A DNA stretch of 47,698 nucleotides from positions 49,851 to 97,548 of the forward strand of contig PXST01000025.1 in assembly GCA_003023405.1 (NCBI GenBank). The letters are read 5' to 3'. Under the pieces are notes generated by a model that did not search any database, had not been told where the DNA came from, and worked only from the letters and a program-made list of their open reading frames with translations. Of the stretch, positions 25,073 to 33,273 are shown piece by piece (within the stretch, counting starts at the first letter, position 1; every line of letters starts with the position of its first letter). Origin of the DNA: Halobacteriales archaeon SW_8_68_21. GTDB lineage: Archaea; Halobacteriota; Halobacteria; Halobacteriales; Haloferacaceae. The translations under genes and the position numbers were made by a program.

Positions 25073-25663
25073 ATGGACCACACGCGACGCGACGCGCTCG
25101 CCGGGAGCGCGCTCGCGCTCTCCCTCGCGGCGGCCGGCTGTCTCGACTTCGCGGCGGGCGAGGGCCCGGAGGGACCCGAGGGAACGCCGGGGACGCTGGC
25201 CTGCGAGGACGACGGGTTCGTCCGTCTCGACCAGCCGTTCGAGGCGTCGATCGCCGGCACTCCTATCGAGACCGACGAGACCGAACTGGAGCTCTCCACC
25301 GAGGGGACGACGGAGACGTACGGTCAGTCGCTCCGGGTGGTGCTTCGAAACGCGGGCGAGGCCCCGGCCCCCACGCTCGGCGAGTTCGCCTACTCGCTCC
25401 AGCGCGAGACGGAGGCGGGGTGGCTCGACGTGCGCGGCGCGACGGACGGCGAGGCGGCCGAACTCCCCCGGAGCGAGGACCGGATCGGGGTGAGTTCGGC
25501 GTACTCCTGGGACCTCACGCTGACGGAGCCGGAGATCGCCGACGCGGTCGACGGCGTCGACCTGACGGTGTGTCCGGCGCTCGGACCCGGAACCTACCGG
25601 TTCATCTACTGGGGACTCGTCGACGCGCCCCCGGTCGGAGTGGAGTTCGAACTGGTCGGGTAG
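25073..25663 (+). CDS. Tat-exported lipoprotein, haloarchaeal (196 aa)
   Basis: It begins with a twin-arginine signal and lipobox: RR at 5-6, hydrophobic ALALSLAAAG, and cysteine C23, so it is probably lipid-anchored outside the membrane. The mature part is a beta-rich domain containing LRVVLRNAGEAPAP, ETEAGWLDVRGATDG and a conserved end VCPALGPGTYRFIYWGL. The same domain pattern (GWTELRGTDG ... VCPELVPGRYRFVFFG) closes the larger lipoprotein at 42038-43204, so the two are paralogous. No catalytic residues are evident; ligand unknown. It is divergent from glmM by 127 bases. Confidence 0.82.
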   Translation: MDHTRRDALAGSALALSLAAAGCLDFAAGEGPEGPEGTPGTLACEDDGFVRLDQPFEASIAGTPIETDETELELSTEGTTETYGQSLRVVLRNAGEAPAPTLGEFAYSLQRETEAGWLDVRGATDGEAAELPRSEDRIGVSSAYSWDLTLTEPEIADAVDGVDLTVCPALGPGTYRFIYWGLVDAPPVGVEFELVG

Positions 25664-25692
25664 GCCCGACCGTCCGACACCGTCGACTCCGC

Positions 25693-26301
25693 TCAGAACG
25701 GCTGCCAGTCGGACGGCTGCCCGACGCGGCCGCGGACACGGAACTCCCGTGTATCGTCGTCCACCCGAGTCTCGACGACGGTCTCGAACGGCTCGTGAAG
25801 GGTGTGGACCACCTGCTCGTCGTGGGCGGTCGAGCCGAGGACGCCGACGAACGGCCACCCCTCTCCGGAGGTCTGGGAGGTCATCACCCGGGTGAACTGG
25901 TAGATCCGCTCGGGGTCCCAGTACATGAGCAGCTGCGACAGCGAGTAGACCCCGACCGCGCGCTCGCGGCCGGCCGAGGACTCGACGATGTCGGTGAACT
26001 TGATCCCGATGTCGGTGAGGTTGCCGGCGCTCGCGACGTACTTCGTCGTCGGCGTGTCCTCCCGCTTGTCGCCCTGCTCGTGGGTGACACAGTCGACGAC
26101 GACCACGTCGTCGCCCGGCTTCCCGGTGAGTTCCTCGTAGTCGTCCCGGACCTTCTCCGCGGTCCGTCCCGTCGAGATCACGACCGGGCCGTCGGACCAC
26201 GCCGCCAACAGCCGGTTGAACAGGTCGTACTTCCCGCTCATCGGGGGACCGCTGATGAGGACGCTGTCGGCACCGTGGACAGCGTCGGGAAGCACAGTCA
26301 T
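25693..26301 (-). CDS. RecA-superfamily (KaiC-related) ATPase-like protein, DUF7504-like
   Basis: A 202-residue protein with a degenerate P-loop (GPPMSGK, residues 18-24) and a RecA-like core: a strand GPVVISTGRTAEKVRDDY, then DDVVVVDCVTHEQG as Walker B, and LSQLLMYWDPERIYQFTRVMTSQTSGEG. This suggests a single-domain relative of KaiC/GvpD-type signalling ATPases, which are abundant in haloarchaea. Hydrolysis may be weak because the P-loop lacks the usual SGKT/S threonine after the lysine (it is K-Y). It is the promoter-distal gene of a minus-strand group that also contains a small protein and a KaiC-like ATPase, next to the chemotaxis genes. Confidence 0.7.
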   Translation of the reverse strand: MTVLPDAVHGADSVLISGPPMSGKYDLFNRLLAAWSDGPVVISTGRTAEKVRDDYEELTGKPGDDVVVVDCVTHEQGDKREDTPTTKYVASAGNLTDIGIKFTDIVESSAGRERAVGVYSLSQLLMYWDPERIYQFTRVMTSQTSGEGWPFVGVLGSTAHDEQVVHTLHEPFETVVETRVDDDTREFRVRGRVGQPSDWQPF

Positions 26302-26344
26302 TTGGTGAACGTGAGAGGGTGTTGGGTAAAACCCTTCCGAGGGA

Positions 26345-26737
26345 TCACTTTCGGAGCATGGAAGGGAGATCGAGCGAGGACGGCGGCCCCTCCCGCGGTC
26401 GCTCGATGAGTGTCAGTTCGCGTATCGCGCCGGGCAGTGTCGCGGGCACCGGCGACTCGCGCGGACCCCCGAGACCGTCGACGAGGGAACGCCACACCTC
26501 CTCGTCGTTGGGGTCGTCGCCGTCCGCCTTCGCCTCCAGCGCCTTCGTCCGCCCCTCGTCGTACGCCAGTTGGACGATGCTCCGGTCGTAGCTCCCCGGG
26601 AACGTCTCCAGCACCCGGTCCAGTTCGTCGGGGCGTGGCTCGTCGACCCCGGCAGCTACCCCCAGCGCGAAGGCGCGCTCGACGGCCTCCTCTCGCGAGA
26701 GGTCGTCCCACTCCGTGCCGAACGTGCGGTCGTACAT
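26345..26737 (-). CDS. Conserved haloarchaeal protein beside KaiC-like genes, function unknown
   Basis: A 130-residue soluble, acidic, mostly helical protein (MYDRTFGTEWDDLSREEAVE at the start, and YDRSIVQLAYDEGRTKALEAK near 50-70). No domain with known function is recognised. Its start codon shares one base with the stop of the upstream KaiC-like gene (26737), so the two are translationally coupled and probably act together. The gap of 43 bases to the DUF7504-like gene is consistent with one operon. Confidence 0.75.
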   Translation of the reverse strand: MYDRTFGTEWDDLSREEAVERAFALGVAAGVDEPRPDELDRVLETFPGSYDRSIVQLAYDEGRTKALEAKADGDDPNDEEVWRSLVDGLGGPRESPVPATLPGAIRELTLIERPREGPPSSLDLPSMLRK

Positions 26738-27432
26738 CAGTGGGTCACCGTCGCCGCCGAGCCGACCCGAAGTCCGCCGTCGGTGAAATCCACGTCTTGG
26801 ATGTCGGTGTCGACGTCCGTTCCTCGCATCTTCAGCACCTGAACGCCCCGGCGCATTCCCTCGTCTTCGAGGTAGTTGTGCATGAAGACGACGCCGTGTG
26901 CGAGGTAGTGTTCCTCCGAGTAGGCGCTCGGGTCGGTCATCTCGGAGATCAGAAGCGTCGTGGCGTCGGTCCGCTTCAGCGAGGAGAGCAGCTGGATCAT
27001 CGTATCCTCGTCGTCGTCTAAGAGAAACCGCAGCAGCATCGTCGAGTCGAAGACTACCCGGTCGATGTCGCGGGAGTTGATGAACCCGGTGAGGCGGTTG
27101 GTGACGCCGGACCGGTCGCGGCGGTCGCCGGGCAGCCCGAAGAAGCGCCGACCGTCGGACGAGAAGGAGTCGAGAAACGTGACGCGGTCGGAGTCGAGCG
27201 CGCGGCCGAACCCGAAGTTGTAGCCGCTCATGTCCTCGCGGATCCCCGATTTGGTCTCGTGCATGCTGATGTACAGCACGTCCTCACCGTTCCGAGCGCC
27301 CTGGGCCGCGAACTGCGAACAGAAGGTCGTTTTGCCGCTCCCGGGCGGACCGCTCACAACGTACAGACGGTCCTCGGGGAAGCCGCCGTCGACGAGACCG
27401 TCGAACCCCGGGACGCCGCTTGAGACGCGCAT
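26737..27432 (-). CDS. KaiC-like RecA-superfamily ATPase (single domain)
   Basis: A 231-residue single-domain KaiC-like ATPase. The Walker A motif is SGPPGSGKTTF (27-37), typical of the group after SSGVPGFDGLVDGGFPEDRLYVV. The Walker B region is DIDRVVFDSTMLL (about 125-137). A catalytic-type glutamate lies in HETKSGIRED, and a final segment GVQVLKMRGTDVD matches KaiC-family ends. Haloarchaeal KaiC-like proteins often serve signalling and taxis, and the neighbour is cheW, with which it shares direction. The ATG at 27432 is chosen because the family starts with the MRVSSGVPG-type strand; an in-frame ATG 15 bases earlier is possible. Confidence 0.88.
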   Translation of the reverse strand: MRVSSGVPGFDGLVDGGFPEDRLYVVSGPPGSGKTTFCSQFAAQGARNGEDVLYISMHETKSGIREDMSGYNFGFGRALDSDRVTFLDSFSSDGRRFFGLPGDRRDRSGVTNRLTGFINSRDIDRVVFDSTMLLRFLLDDDEDTMIQLLSSLKRTDATTLLISEMTDPSAYSEEHYLAHGVVFMHNYLEDEGMRRGVQVLKMRGTDVDTDIQDVDFTDGGLRVGSAATVTH

Positions 27433-27572
27433 ACGTACGCAACCCATCAGGCGACTCATAAGCGTTGACACCCGGTTCTCACGGCTGAGAACCGGTGCGT
27501 CCGGCTCGGACCCCGACGTCCCGAAGTCGCGTCGTCGACACCGCGCCGCCTCGGCGCGCCTCCCAGCGCCGC

Positions 27573-28046
27573 CTATGGCTCCGCGGCCTCGATATCGTCG
27601 AGTTCGGCCGCCAGCTCGTCGTCGACGTCCGGGGAGACCCACACGACGAAGCGGTCGTCGGACTTGACGATGCCGCGGACGCCCTCGTCTTCGACGGTGG
27701 TGCTCTGGTCGACGTCCTCGGGCGCGACGTCGCGGACCTGAAACACCTCGTCGACCATCCAGCCGACCGTCCCGCCCTCGTCGATTTCGCCGTCGTCGAA
27801 CACGACGATGCGCTCTCGGAGTCCCTCCTCGTCGATGTCGAACAGCGTCTTCGGATCGACGATCGTCGTCGTCCGGCCCCGCAGGTCCATCACGCCTTCG
27901 ACGTGGTCCGGCGAGTTCGGGATCCGCGTGAGTTCGCCGGCGTCGACGATCTCGTCGATGACGCCGATGTCCAGACAGTACGTCCCGTCGCCCAAGCCGA
28001 ACTCCAACATCTTGGTCGGTTCGGCCTCCGCCTCTGTGGCTGCCAT
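27573..28046 (-). CDS. cheW: Chemotaxis adaptor CheW
   Basis: A 157-residue CheW that links transducers to the kinase CheA. The two-barrel CheW fold is visible as LEFGLGDGTYCLDIGVIDEIVD, TRIPNSPDHVEGVMDLRGRTTTIVD (the conserved NLRG-like motif reads DLRG) and GWMVDEVFQVRDV. The C-terminus IEAAEP is acidic. It is divergent from cheB with a promoter region containing a palindrome, and a TATA-like GGTTATTTG lies about 24 bases before its ATG (minus strand). In many haloarchaea cheY stands between cheW and cheB; here it is absent. Confidence 0.94.
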   Translation of the reverse strand: MAATEAEAEPTKMLEFGLGDGTYCLDIGVIDEIVDAGELTRIPNSPDHVEGVMDLRGRTTTIVDPKTLFDIDEEGLRERIVVFDDGEIDEGGTVGWMVDEVFQVRDVAPEDVDQSTTVEDEGVRGIVKSDDRFVVWVSPDVDDELAAELDDIEAAEP

Positions 28047-28081
28047 GCTCGCACCTGCGGTCAACCGACAAATAACCGTAT

Positions 28082-28099
28082 CCCCTGAGTTATCAGGGG
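28082..28099. promoter_or_regulatory. Palindrome in the divergent cheW/cheB promoter region
   Basis: CCCCTGA at 28082-28088 pairs with TCAGGGG at 28093-28099 around GTTA. It sits between the TATA-like element of cheW (minus, about 28065-28075) and that of cheB (TTTATC, 28119-28124, 25-30 bases before the cheB ATG). It could be an operator controlling both directions. No regulator is identified. Confidence 0.5.
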
Positions 28100-28148
28100 T
28101 GATTACTGGGTCCATGGATTTATCCTGACTCTGGGTCCGGTGTGAGAC

Positions 28149-29246
28149 ATGAGCAGGACGACGGATCGACGCGGCGGTCAGGGCGGGTCGCCGCGGGTGG
28201 TGGTCGTCGACGACTCCCCGTTCATGCGGGGGCTGATAAGCGATCTCCTGAGCGACGCCGGGGTCGCGGTCGTCGGCGAGGCGGGGGACGGGGAAGAGTC
28301 GCTCTCGGTGGTCGCCGAGACGCGCCCCGACGTCGTGACGATGGATGTCGAGATGCCCGGCATGGGCGGACTCGAAGCCGTCGAGCGGCTGATGGAGGAG
28401 ACGCCGACGCCGGTGTTGATGCTGTCGGCGCACACCGACGAGGGCGCGGCGGTCACCTTCGAGGCCTTGGACCACGGGGCGGTCGACTTCTTCGCCAAGC
28501 CCGGCGGCGAGGTCTCGACCGGCGTCTCGCGCGAGTCCGACCGGCTCGTCGACGCGGTGCGGTCGGTCGAGCGGGACGACCCAAGTTCCGCGGCGTCGCG
28601 GCGGCCGGACTCCGGTTCCGACGCGGACTCGGTCGACGTGGACGGACCCCTGACCGTTGTCATCGCGGCGTCGACCGGCGGGCCGAACGCGGTCGAGCGC
28701 GTCCTGTCCGCGCTGCCGATGGCGGACTGTCGCGTGGTGATCGTTCAGCACATGCCGGAGGCGTTCACGTCGCGGTTCGCGAACCGACTCGACGAGGCCT
28801 CCGCGTACGACGTGCGCGAGGCGAGCGACGGGGCGCGGATCGGTGCCGGCGAGGCGCTCGTCGCCCGCGGCGGCAGCCACACCCTGATCGACAGCTACCG
28901 CTCGGGCCGGCTCCGCGTCAAACTCGACGCGGACGACGACTCCCACATCGTCACCCCCGCGGCCGACGTGACGATGCGCTCGGCCGCCGAGGCGATCGAC
29001 GACCCGCTCGTCGGCGTCGTGTTGACTGGGATGGGCTCCGACGCCGCCGAGGGGATCCGCGCGATGGCCGACGCCGGAGCCCGGACGCTCGCGCAGAGCG
29101 AGGGGACCTGCGTCATCTACGGGATGCCGAAACGCGCCGTCGAGACCGGCGGGGTCGACGAGGTACACGACCTCGACGCGCGCCGCGTTCGTCGCCGAGG
29201 CCGAAGACGGGATCACGGACCTGAACAACGCCCTGCTCGCCCTTGA
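28149..29246 (+). CDS. cheB: Chemotaxis methylesterase CheB, 3' end frameshifted into cheA
   Basis: A response-regulator methylesterase that demethylates transducers. The receiver domain has DD21-22, phosphoacceptor D66 in TMDVEMPGMGG, S93 (LSAH) and K117 (FFAKPGG). A variable linker follows. The methylesterase domain has S175 in IAASTGGPN, H201 in VQHMPEAF and D298 in TGMGSDAAEG, so the catalytic triad is complete. Normal sequence ends at VHDLDA (residue 344, 29180). The next 21 codons (RRVRRRGRRRDHGPEQRPARP) are cheA sequence in the wrong frame, up to a stop at 29244-29246. The CheB tail of a few residues and its own stop are missing. Activity is probably intact. A leaderless start is supported by the TATA box at 28119. 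Confidence 0.9.
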   Translation: MSRTTDRRGGQGGSPRVVVVDDSPFMRGLISDLLSDAGVAVVGEAGDGEESLSVVAETRPDVVTMDVEMPGMGGLEAVERLMEETPTPVLMLSAHTDEGAAVTFEALDHGAVDFFAKPGGEVSTGVSRESDRLVDAVRSVERDDPSSAASRRPDSGSDADSVDVDGPLTVVIAASTGGPNAVERVLSALPMADCRVVIVQHMPEAFTSRFANRLDEASAYDVREASDGARIGAGEALVARGGSHTLIDSYRSGRLRVKLDADDDSHIVTPAADVTMRSAAEAIDDPLVGVVLTGMGSDAAEGIRAMADAGARTLAQSEGTCVIYGMPKRAVETGGVDEVHDLDARRVRRRGRRRDHGPEQRPARP

Positions 29247-29271
29247 AGCCGACCCCGAGGACGCGGCGGCG

Positions 29272-31551
29272 ATGGACGACGTGTTCCGCGTCGCGCACAC
29301 CCTGAAGGGAAACGCCGCGGCGATGGGGTACGACGACGTCTCCGACTTCGGACACGCTCTCGAAGACCTGCTGGACGCGGTCCGGCAGGGCGAACGCGAC
29401 GTGACCCCCGAGCTGATGGACCTCCTCTTCGAGGGGGTCGACACCGTCGAGGCGATGGTGGATGAGATCGCCGACACCGGCGACGCGTCGACGGACCCCT
29501 CCGACCTCGAATCGCGCCTGCGCGAGATGGAGGAGCGCGGCACCGTCGGCGGCGACGAGGGCGACGGTGTCGGAACCGACGACGCGGGAAGCGACGACGC
29601 GGGAAGCGACGACGGCGAGAGCGACGAGGCCGCCGACGCCGATCTCGATGCCGACGAGGACGCAGACGAAGTCGGGGCTGACGACGCCGAAAGCGACGGC
29701 GACGCGTCCGACATCTCGGTGCCGGAGCCACCGTCGGCCGCGGCCGACCTCTCCGGGCCGGTCGCGTACGCGGACGTGACGGTCGGCGAGGCGAAGATGC
29801 CGGGGGTCGACGCCGCGCTCGTCCTCCAGGCCCTCGACGAGCAGTTCGACGCGCACGCGACGGACCCCGACCCGGAGGCGTTGGAGGACGGCGAGTACGA
29901 CGAGCGGTTCGACGCGTTCGTCGGCGGCACCGAGCCGGAGGTCCTCGCCGAGGGGCTCGAAGCGCTCACCCAGGTCGAGTCGATGACGGCGGTCGCGGTC
30001 GAGGGGCCGGCGGACGGCGACGCGGACGCCGCCGGCGAGGAGACGGGAGCGGACGCGACGAGCGACGACGCCGATCCGGTCGAGAAGCCGGCCGCGGACG
30101 CCGCGGGCGACGCGCCCGACGACGAGTTCGAGGCCGCCGACCCCGAGCAGGCGGACTCCGAGAGCGCCGACGGCGAGAGTAACGACGCGGACCCCGAGAG
30201 CGCCGACGGTGAGAGTGACGACGCGGGCTCGGAGAGCGACGACGCCGGGTCGTCGTCCGGCGGCTCCGGCCCCACGTCCGGCGACGAGATCAAGTCGATC
30301 CGCGTCGATGTCGATCAGGTCGACGAGCTGTACGGGCTGGTCGAACAGCTGGTGACGAGCCGGATCAAGCTTCGGCGGGAGCTGGAGGCCGCCGACGCCG
30401 AGTCGGACACGTTAGACGAGCTGGACAAGCTCGCCTCCAGTCTTCAGGACACGGCGATGGACATGCGGCTCATCCCGTTCTCGCAGGTGTCCGACTCGTT
30501 TCCGCGGCTCGTCCGCGACATTTCCCGAGACCTCGACAAGCGGATCGACTTCGAGATCGAGGGCGACGATGTCGAGTTGGACCGGACGATCCTCACGGAG
30601 ATGCGCGATCCGCTCGTACACGTCCTGCGGAACGCGGTCGACCACGGGATCGAGCCGCCAGCGGAGCGCGAGGCGGCCGGGAAGGACCCGACCGGCCACG
30701 TGGAACTGACCGCGGAGCGCGAGCGCGACCACGTGATCATCGAGGTCACGGACGACGGCGGGGGACTCGACCCCGATCAGCTCCGCGACAAGGCGGTCGA
30801 CGAGGGCGTCAAGAGCCGCGAGGCGGTCGAGGCGATGGAGGCCGACGAGGCCTACGACCTCGTGTTCCACCCCGGCTTCTCCACCGCAGAGGAAGTCACC
30901 GACGTCTCCGGCCGCGGCGTCGGCATGGACGTGGTGCGGACGACCGCGCGCGACCTCGACGGCTCCGTCTCGATCGAGAGCGAGCCGGGAGAGGGCAGCA
31001 CCGTCCGCTTCCGGCTCCCGGTCACCGTCGCCATCGTGAAGGTGATGTTCGTTGATGTCGGCGGCACGGAGTACGGCATCCCGATAAAATCGATCGCGGA
31101 GGTCGCCCGCGCCGACGACGTCGAGGAGGTCCACGGCAACGAGGTCGTCAGACACGAGGACGACCTGTACCCCGTCGTCAGGCTCAACGAGCGGCTCGGC
31201 GAGATCGACCCGAGCGCGGCCGAGGCGTCCCCGGCGGCGACCGCCGACGAGACCCCGGCCGCAGACGGCGGCGTCGCGGTCGACGACGAGAGCGCCGCCC
31301 CCGGCGCACCCGGGCCAGACGACGCCGAGAACGCGGCCGAGGGGGCCGGGAGCCCGACCGACGGCGGCATGCTCGTCCGGATCCGCGAGGAGACCCGGCA
31401 GGTCGCGCTCCACTGCGACGGGGTGTTAGACCAGGAGGAAGTGGTCGTCAAACCGCTCGACGGCCCCCTCTCGGGGACGCCCGGTCTCAGCGGCACGGCC
31501 GTCCTCGGCGACGGAGACGTCGTGGCCGTGCTCGACGTGGTGAGCCTATGA
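29272..31551 (+). CDS. cheA: Chemotaxis histidine kinase CheA, start codon and first helix lost
   Basis: The central kinase of chemotaxis. CheA-like coding begins without a start codon at about 29182 (AAFVAEAEDGITDLNNALLAL, the first HPt helix). The first in-frame ATG is 29272, just before FRVAHTLKGNAAAM with the phosphorylated histidine (H9 from there). Acidic linkers with short tandem repeats flank a P2-like domain. Next come the dimerisation region (RVDVDQVDELYGLVEQL), the ATPase with N box HVLRNAVDHGIE, G1 DDGGGLD, F box FHPGFST and G2 GRGVGMDVV, and a C-terminal CheW-like domain interrupted by an acidic insert. The stop overlaps the cheR start. If 29272 is used, the HPt bundle lacks helix 1. 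Confidence 0.88.
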   Translation: MDDVFRVAHTLKGNAAAMGYDDVSDFGHALEDLLDAVRQGERDVTPELMDLLFEGVDTVEAMVDEIADTGDASTDPSDLESRLREMEERGTVGGDEGDGVGTDDAGSDDAGSDDGESDEAADADLDADEDADEVGADDAESDGDASDISVPEPPSAAADLSGPVAYADVTVGEAKMPGVDAALVLQALDEQFDAHATDPDPEALEDGEYDERFDAFVGGTEPEVLAEGLEALTQVESMTAVAVEGPADGDADAAGEETGADATSDDADPVEKPAADAAGDAPDDEFEAADPEQADSESADGESNDADPESADGESDDAGSESDDAGSSSGGSGPTSGDEIKSIRVDVDQVDELYGLVEQLVTSRIKLRRELEAADAESDTLDELDKLASSLQDTAMDMRLIPFSQVSDSFPRLVRDISRDLDKRIDFEIEGDDVELDRTILTEMRDPLVHVLRNAVDHGIEPPAEREAAGKDPTGHVELTAERERDHVIIEVTDDGGGLDPDQLRDKAVDEGVKSREAVEAMEADEAYDLVFHPGFSTAEEVTDVSGRGVGMDVVRTTARDLDGSVSIESEPGEGSTVRFRLPVTVAIVKVMFVDVGGTEYGIPIKSIAEVARADDVEEVHGNEVVRHEDDLYPVVRLNERLGEIDPSAAEASPAATADETPAADGGVAVDDESAAPGAPGPDDAENAAEGAGSPTDGGMLVRIREETRQVALHCDGVLDQEEVVVKPLDGPLSGTPGLSGTAVLGDGDVVAVLDVVSL

Positions 31552-32207
31552 GCGAAGCGGGCGACGAGGGCGAAACGGCGTTCGAGGGGGTCCTCCGGCA
31601 GATCGACGACACGGTCCCGTTCGAGCCGGGGTACTACAACGAGTCGTACCTCGACCGTCGGATCACGGCGCGGATGCGGCGGCGCGACACGGAGTCGCAC
31701 GCCGAGTACGAGCGCATCCTCCGCGACGACGCCGACGAGCGACAGGCGCTGATGGACGCGCTCACGATCAACGTCACGGAGTTCTTCCGCAACCCGGAGA
31801 TGTGGGACGTCCTCCGGACGGTGTTGCGCGAACGGACCGCGAACTGGCGGCGCGTCAGGGTGTGGTCCGACATCGCCGAGGAGCTGGAGCCGCTTTCGGA
31901 CCCGGACCGCTACGTCGAGCGCGACGAGGACACGTTCCGCGTGCGCCCGTCGGTCAAGGGCCTCGTCGAGTTCGAGACGCACGACCTGATCCGCGACGGC
32001 GCGCGTGACCCCTTCGACGTGGTCTTGTGTCGCAACCTGCTGATCTACATCGACATCGACCACAAGGCCGCCCTGTTCGACACGCTGGAGGCGTCACTCG
32101 CCGAGGACGGCGTCCTCGTGTTGGGGATGACCGAGAGCGTCCCCCCGAACCGGAGCGACCGCTACGAACCGATCGACAAGCGACGGCGGGTGTTCGGGAG
32201 GCGCTGA
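31548..32207 (+). CDS. cheR: Chemotaxis methyltransferase CheR with internal in-frame deletion of the SAM-binding region
   Basis: CheR methylates transducers using S-adenosylmethionine. The N-terminal domain (YYNESYLDRRITARMRRRDT, DALTINVTEFFRNPEMWDVLR) and the C-terminal part (FETHDLIRDGARDPFDVVLCRNLLIYID, ASLAEDGVLVLGMTESVPP) are normal. Between them, RVRVWS (to residue 107) is followed at once by DIAEELEPL. The expected stretch of about 50 residues with the SAM-binding AACADGREPYS-type motif and the next strand/helix is absent, leaving 219 residues instead of about 270. As read, the enzyme should not bind SAM. The reading frame is kept. It may be a true mutation or an assembly gap. Confidence 0.85.
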   Translation: MSEAGDEGETAFEGVLRQIDDTVPFEPGYYNESYLDRRITARMRRRDTESHAEYERILRDDADERQALMDALTINVTEFFRNPEMWDVLRTVLRERTANWRRVRVWSDIAEELEPLSDPDRYVERDEDTFRVRPSVKGLVEFETHDLIRDGARDPFDVVLCRNLLIYIDIDHKAALFDTLEASLAEDGVLVLGMTESVPPNRSDRYEPIDKRRRVFGRR

Positions 32208-33273
32208 TGTCGCTGTACCAGCACGCTCGGGACGGGAACGCGGAGCGGCTCCGGGACGCGCTCGGCAGCGACAGCGCGGCCGTCCGCCGCCGCGCCGCGG
32301 AGTTCCTCGGCGAGATCGGCGAGGAGAGCGACCAGCCGACGATCGACGGGCTACTCCGCGCCGCGACCACCGACGATGACCCGGAGGTCCGCGGGGCCGC
32401 AGTCGACGCGCTTGACGCCATCGGCGAGGCCGCGCTCGAACAGCTCCTCGAGGAGCTCACCGGCGGCGGCGACGACGCCGAGGCCGAGTGGGTTACCGCG
32501 CGGAAGTTCGCGCGCGCGCTCGACGCCGACCGCCCGGAACTCCGGATGGCCGCCGCGAACGCGCTCGCCCGGCTCGACGACGCCAGCGGCCTCCAGACGC
32601 GCTCGGAACGATCGGGACGGACGAGGCGCTGTCGCCGCTCCTCGACCTGCTCGACGACGGCGACGAGTCGATCCGCCGGATCGCGGCCGGCGCGCTCGGG
32701 AAGGCGAGCAACCCGGAGCCGGTCGAGCCGCTCGCGCGGGCGCTCGGCGACGAGAGCGCGGTCGTCCGCAACGCGGCGGTGTATTCCGTCATCGAACTGC
32801 TCTCGAACGTGCCGACCCAACAGAGCCACGCGGTCCGCGACCAGGTCGTCTCCGAGCTGAAGGCGGCCGACGACGCGACGGTCGTCGAACCGCTCGTCGA
32901 GATCCTCGCCGACGGCCAGCAGTCCCGCCAGCGCCGGAACGCGGCGTGGATCCTCGGGCGTGTGGCGGACTCGGACACGTCGACGGCGGTGGAGTCGCTC
33001 GCGGACGCGCTCGCGGACGACGACCCCCAGACCGCGCAGTTCGCGGCCACGAGCCTGAAGAGCCTCGGCGGCCCAGTGGTCGAGGACCGGCTGCTCGACA
33101 AGCTGAGCCCCGAACACCCGGAGGACGCTCGCGCGAAGGCGGTGTTCGTCCTCGGACAGATCGGCGGGCAGGAGACGCTGAACCACCTCGAAAAGTACGC
33201 CGACGACGACAGTCAGGCCGTCAGAAAGCGCGTGTTCTCGGCCGTCTCGAAGCTCCGCGCGGAGGGTCGATAA
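32207..33273 (+). pseudogene. HEAT-repeat (PBS-lyase type) protein of the chemotaxis cluster, frameshifted
   Basis: From the ATG at 32207 the product has HEAT repeats (VRRRAAEFLGEIGEESDQPTI, VRGAAVDALDAIGEAALEQL, LRMAAANALARLDDASGLQ) up to about 32596. The family then continues only in another frame, from D at 32596 (DALGTIGTDEALSPLLDLLDD) through five more repeats to RVFSAVSKLRAEGR and a TAA at 33271-33273. About 20 residues expected between DDAS and DALG are missing, so a small deletion rather than a single-base slip fits best. HEAT proteins of this type lie next to cheF-like genes in haloarchaea and are thought to link the chemotaxis system to the archaellum. Confidence 0.8.

Noticed and set aside
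24946-26200. Long minus-strand frames joining glmM upstream sequence with the DUF7504-like gene region
   Set aside because: They contain no recognisable domain in their own frame and are shadows of the two real genes and the lipoprotein.
28072-30293. Long minus-strand frame across cheB and cheA
   Set aside because: Serine- and arginine-rich shadow of two recognised plus-strand genes; only its last part, cheW (27573-28046), is real.
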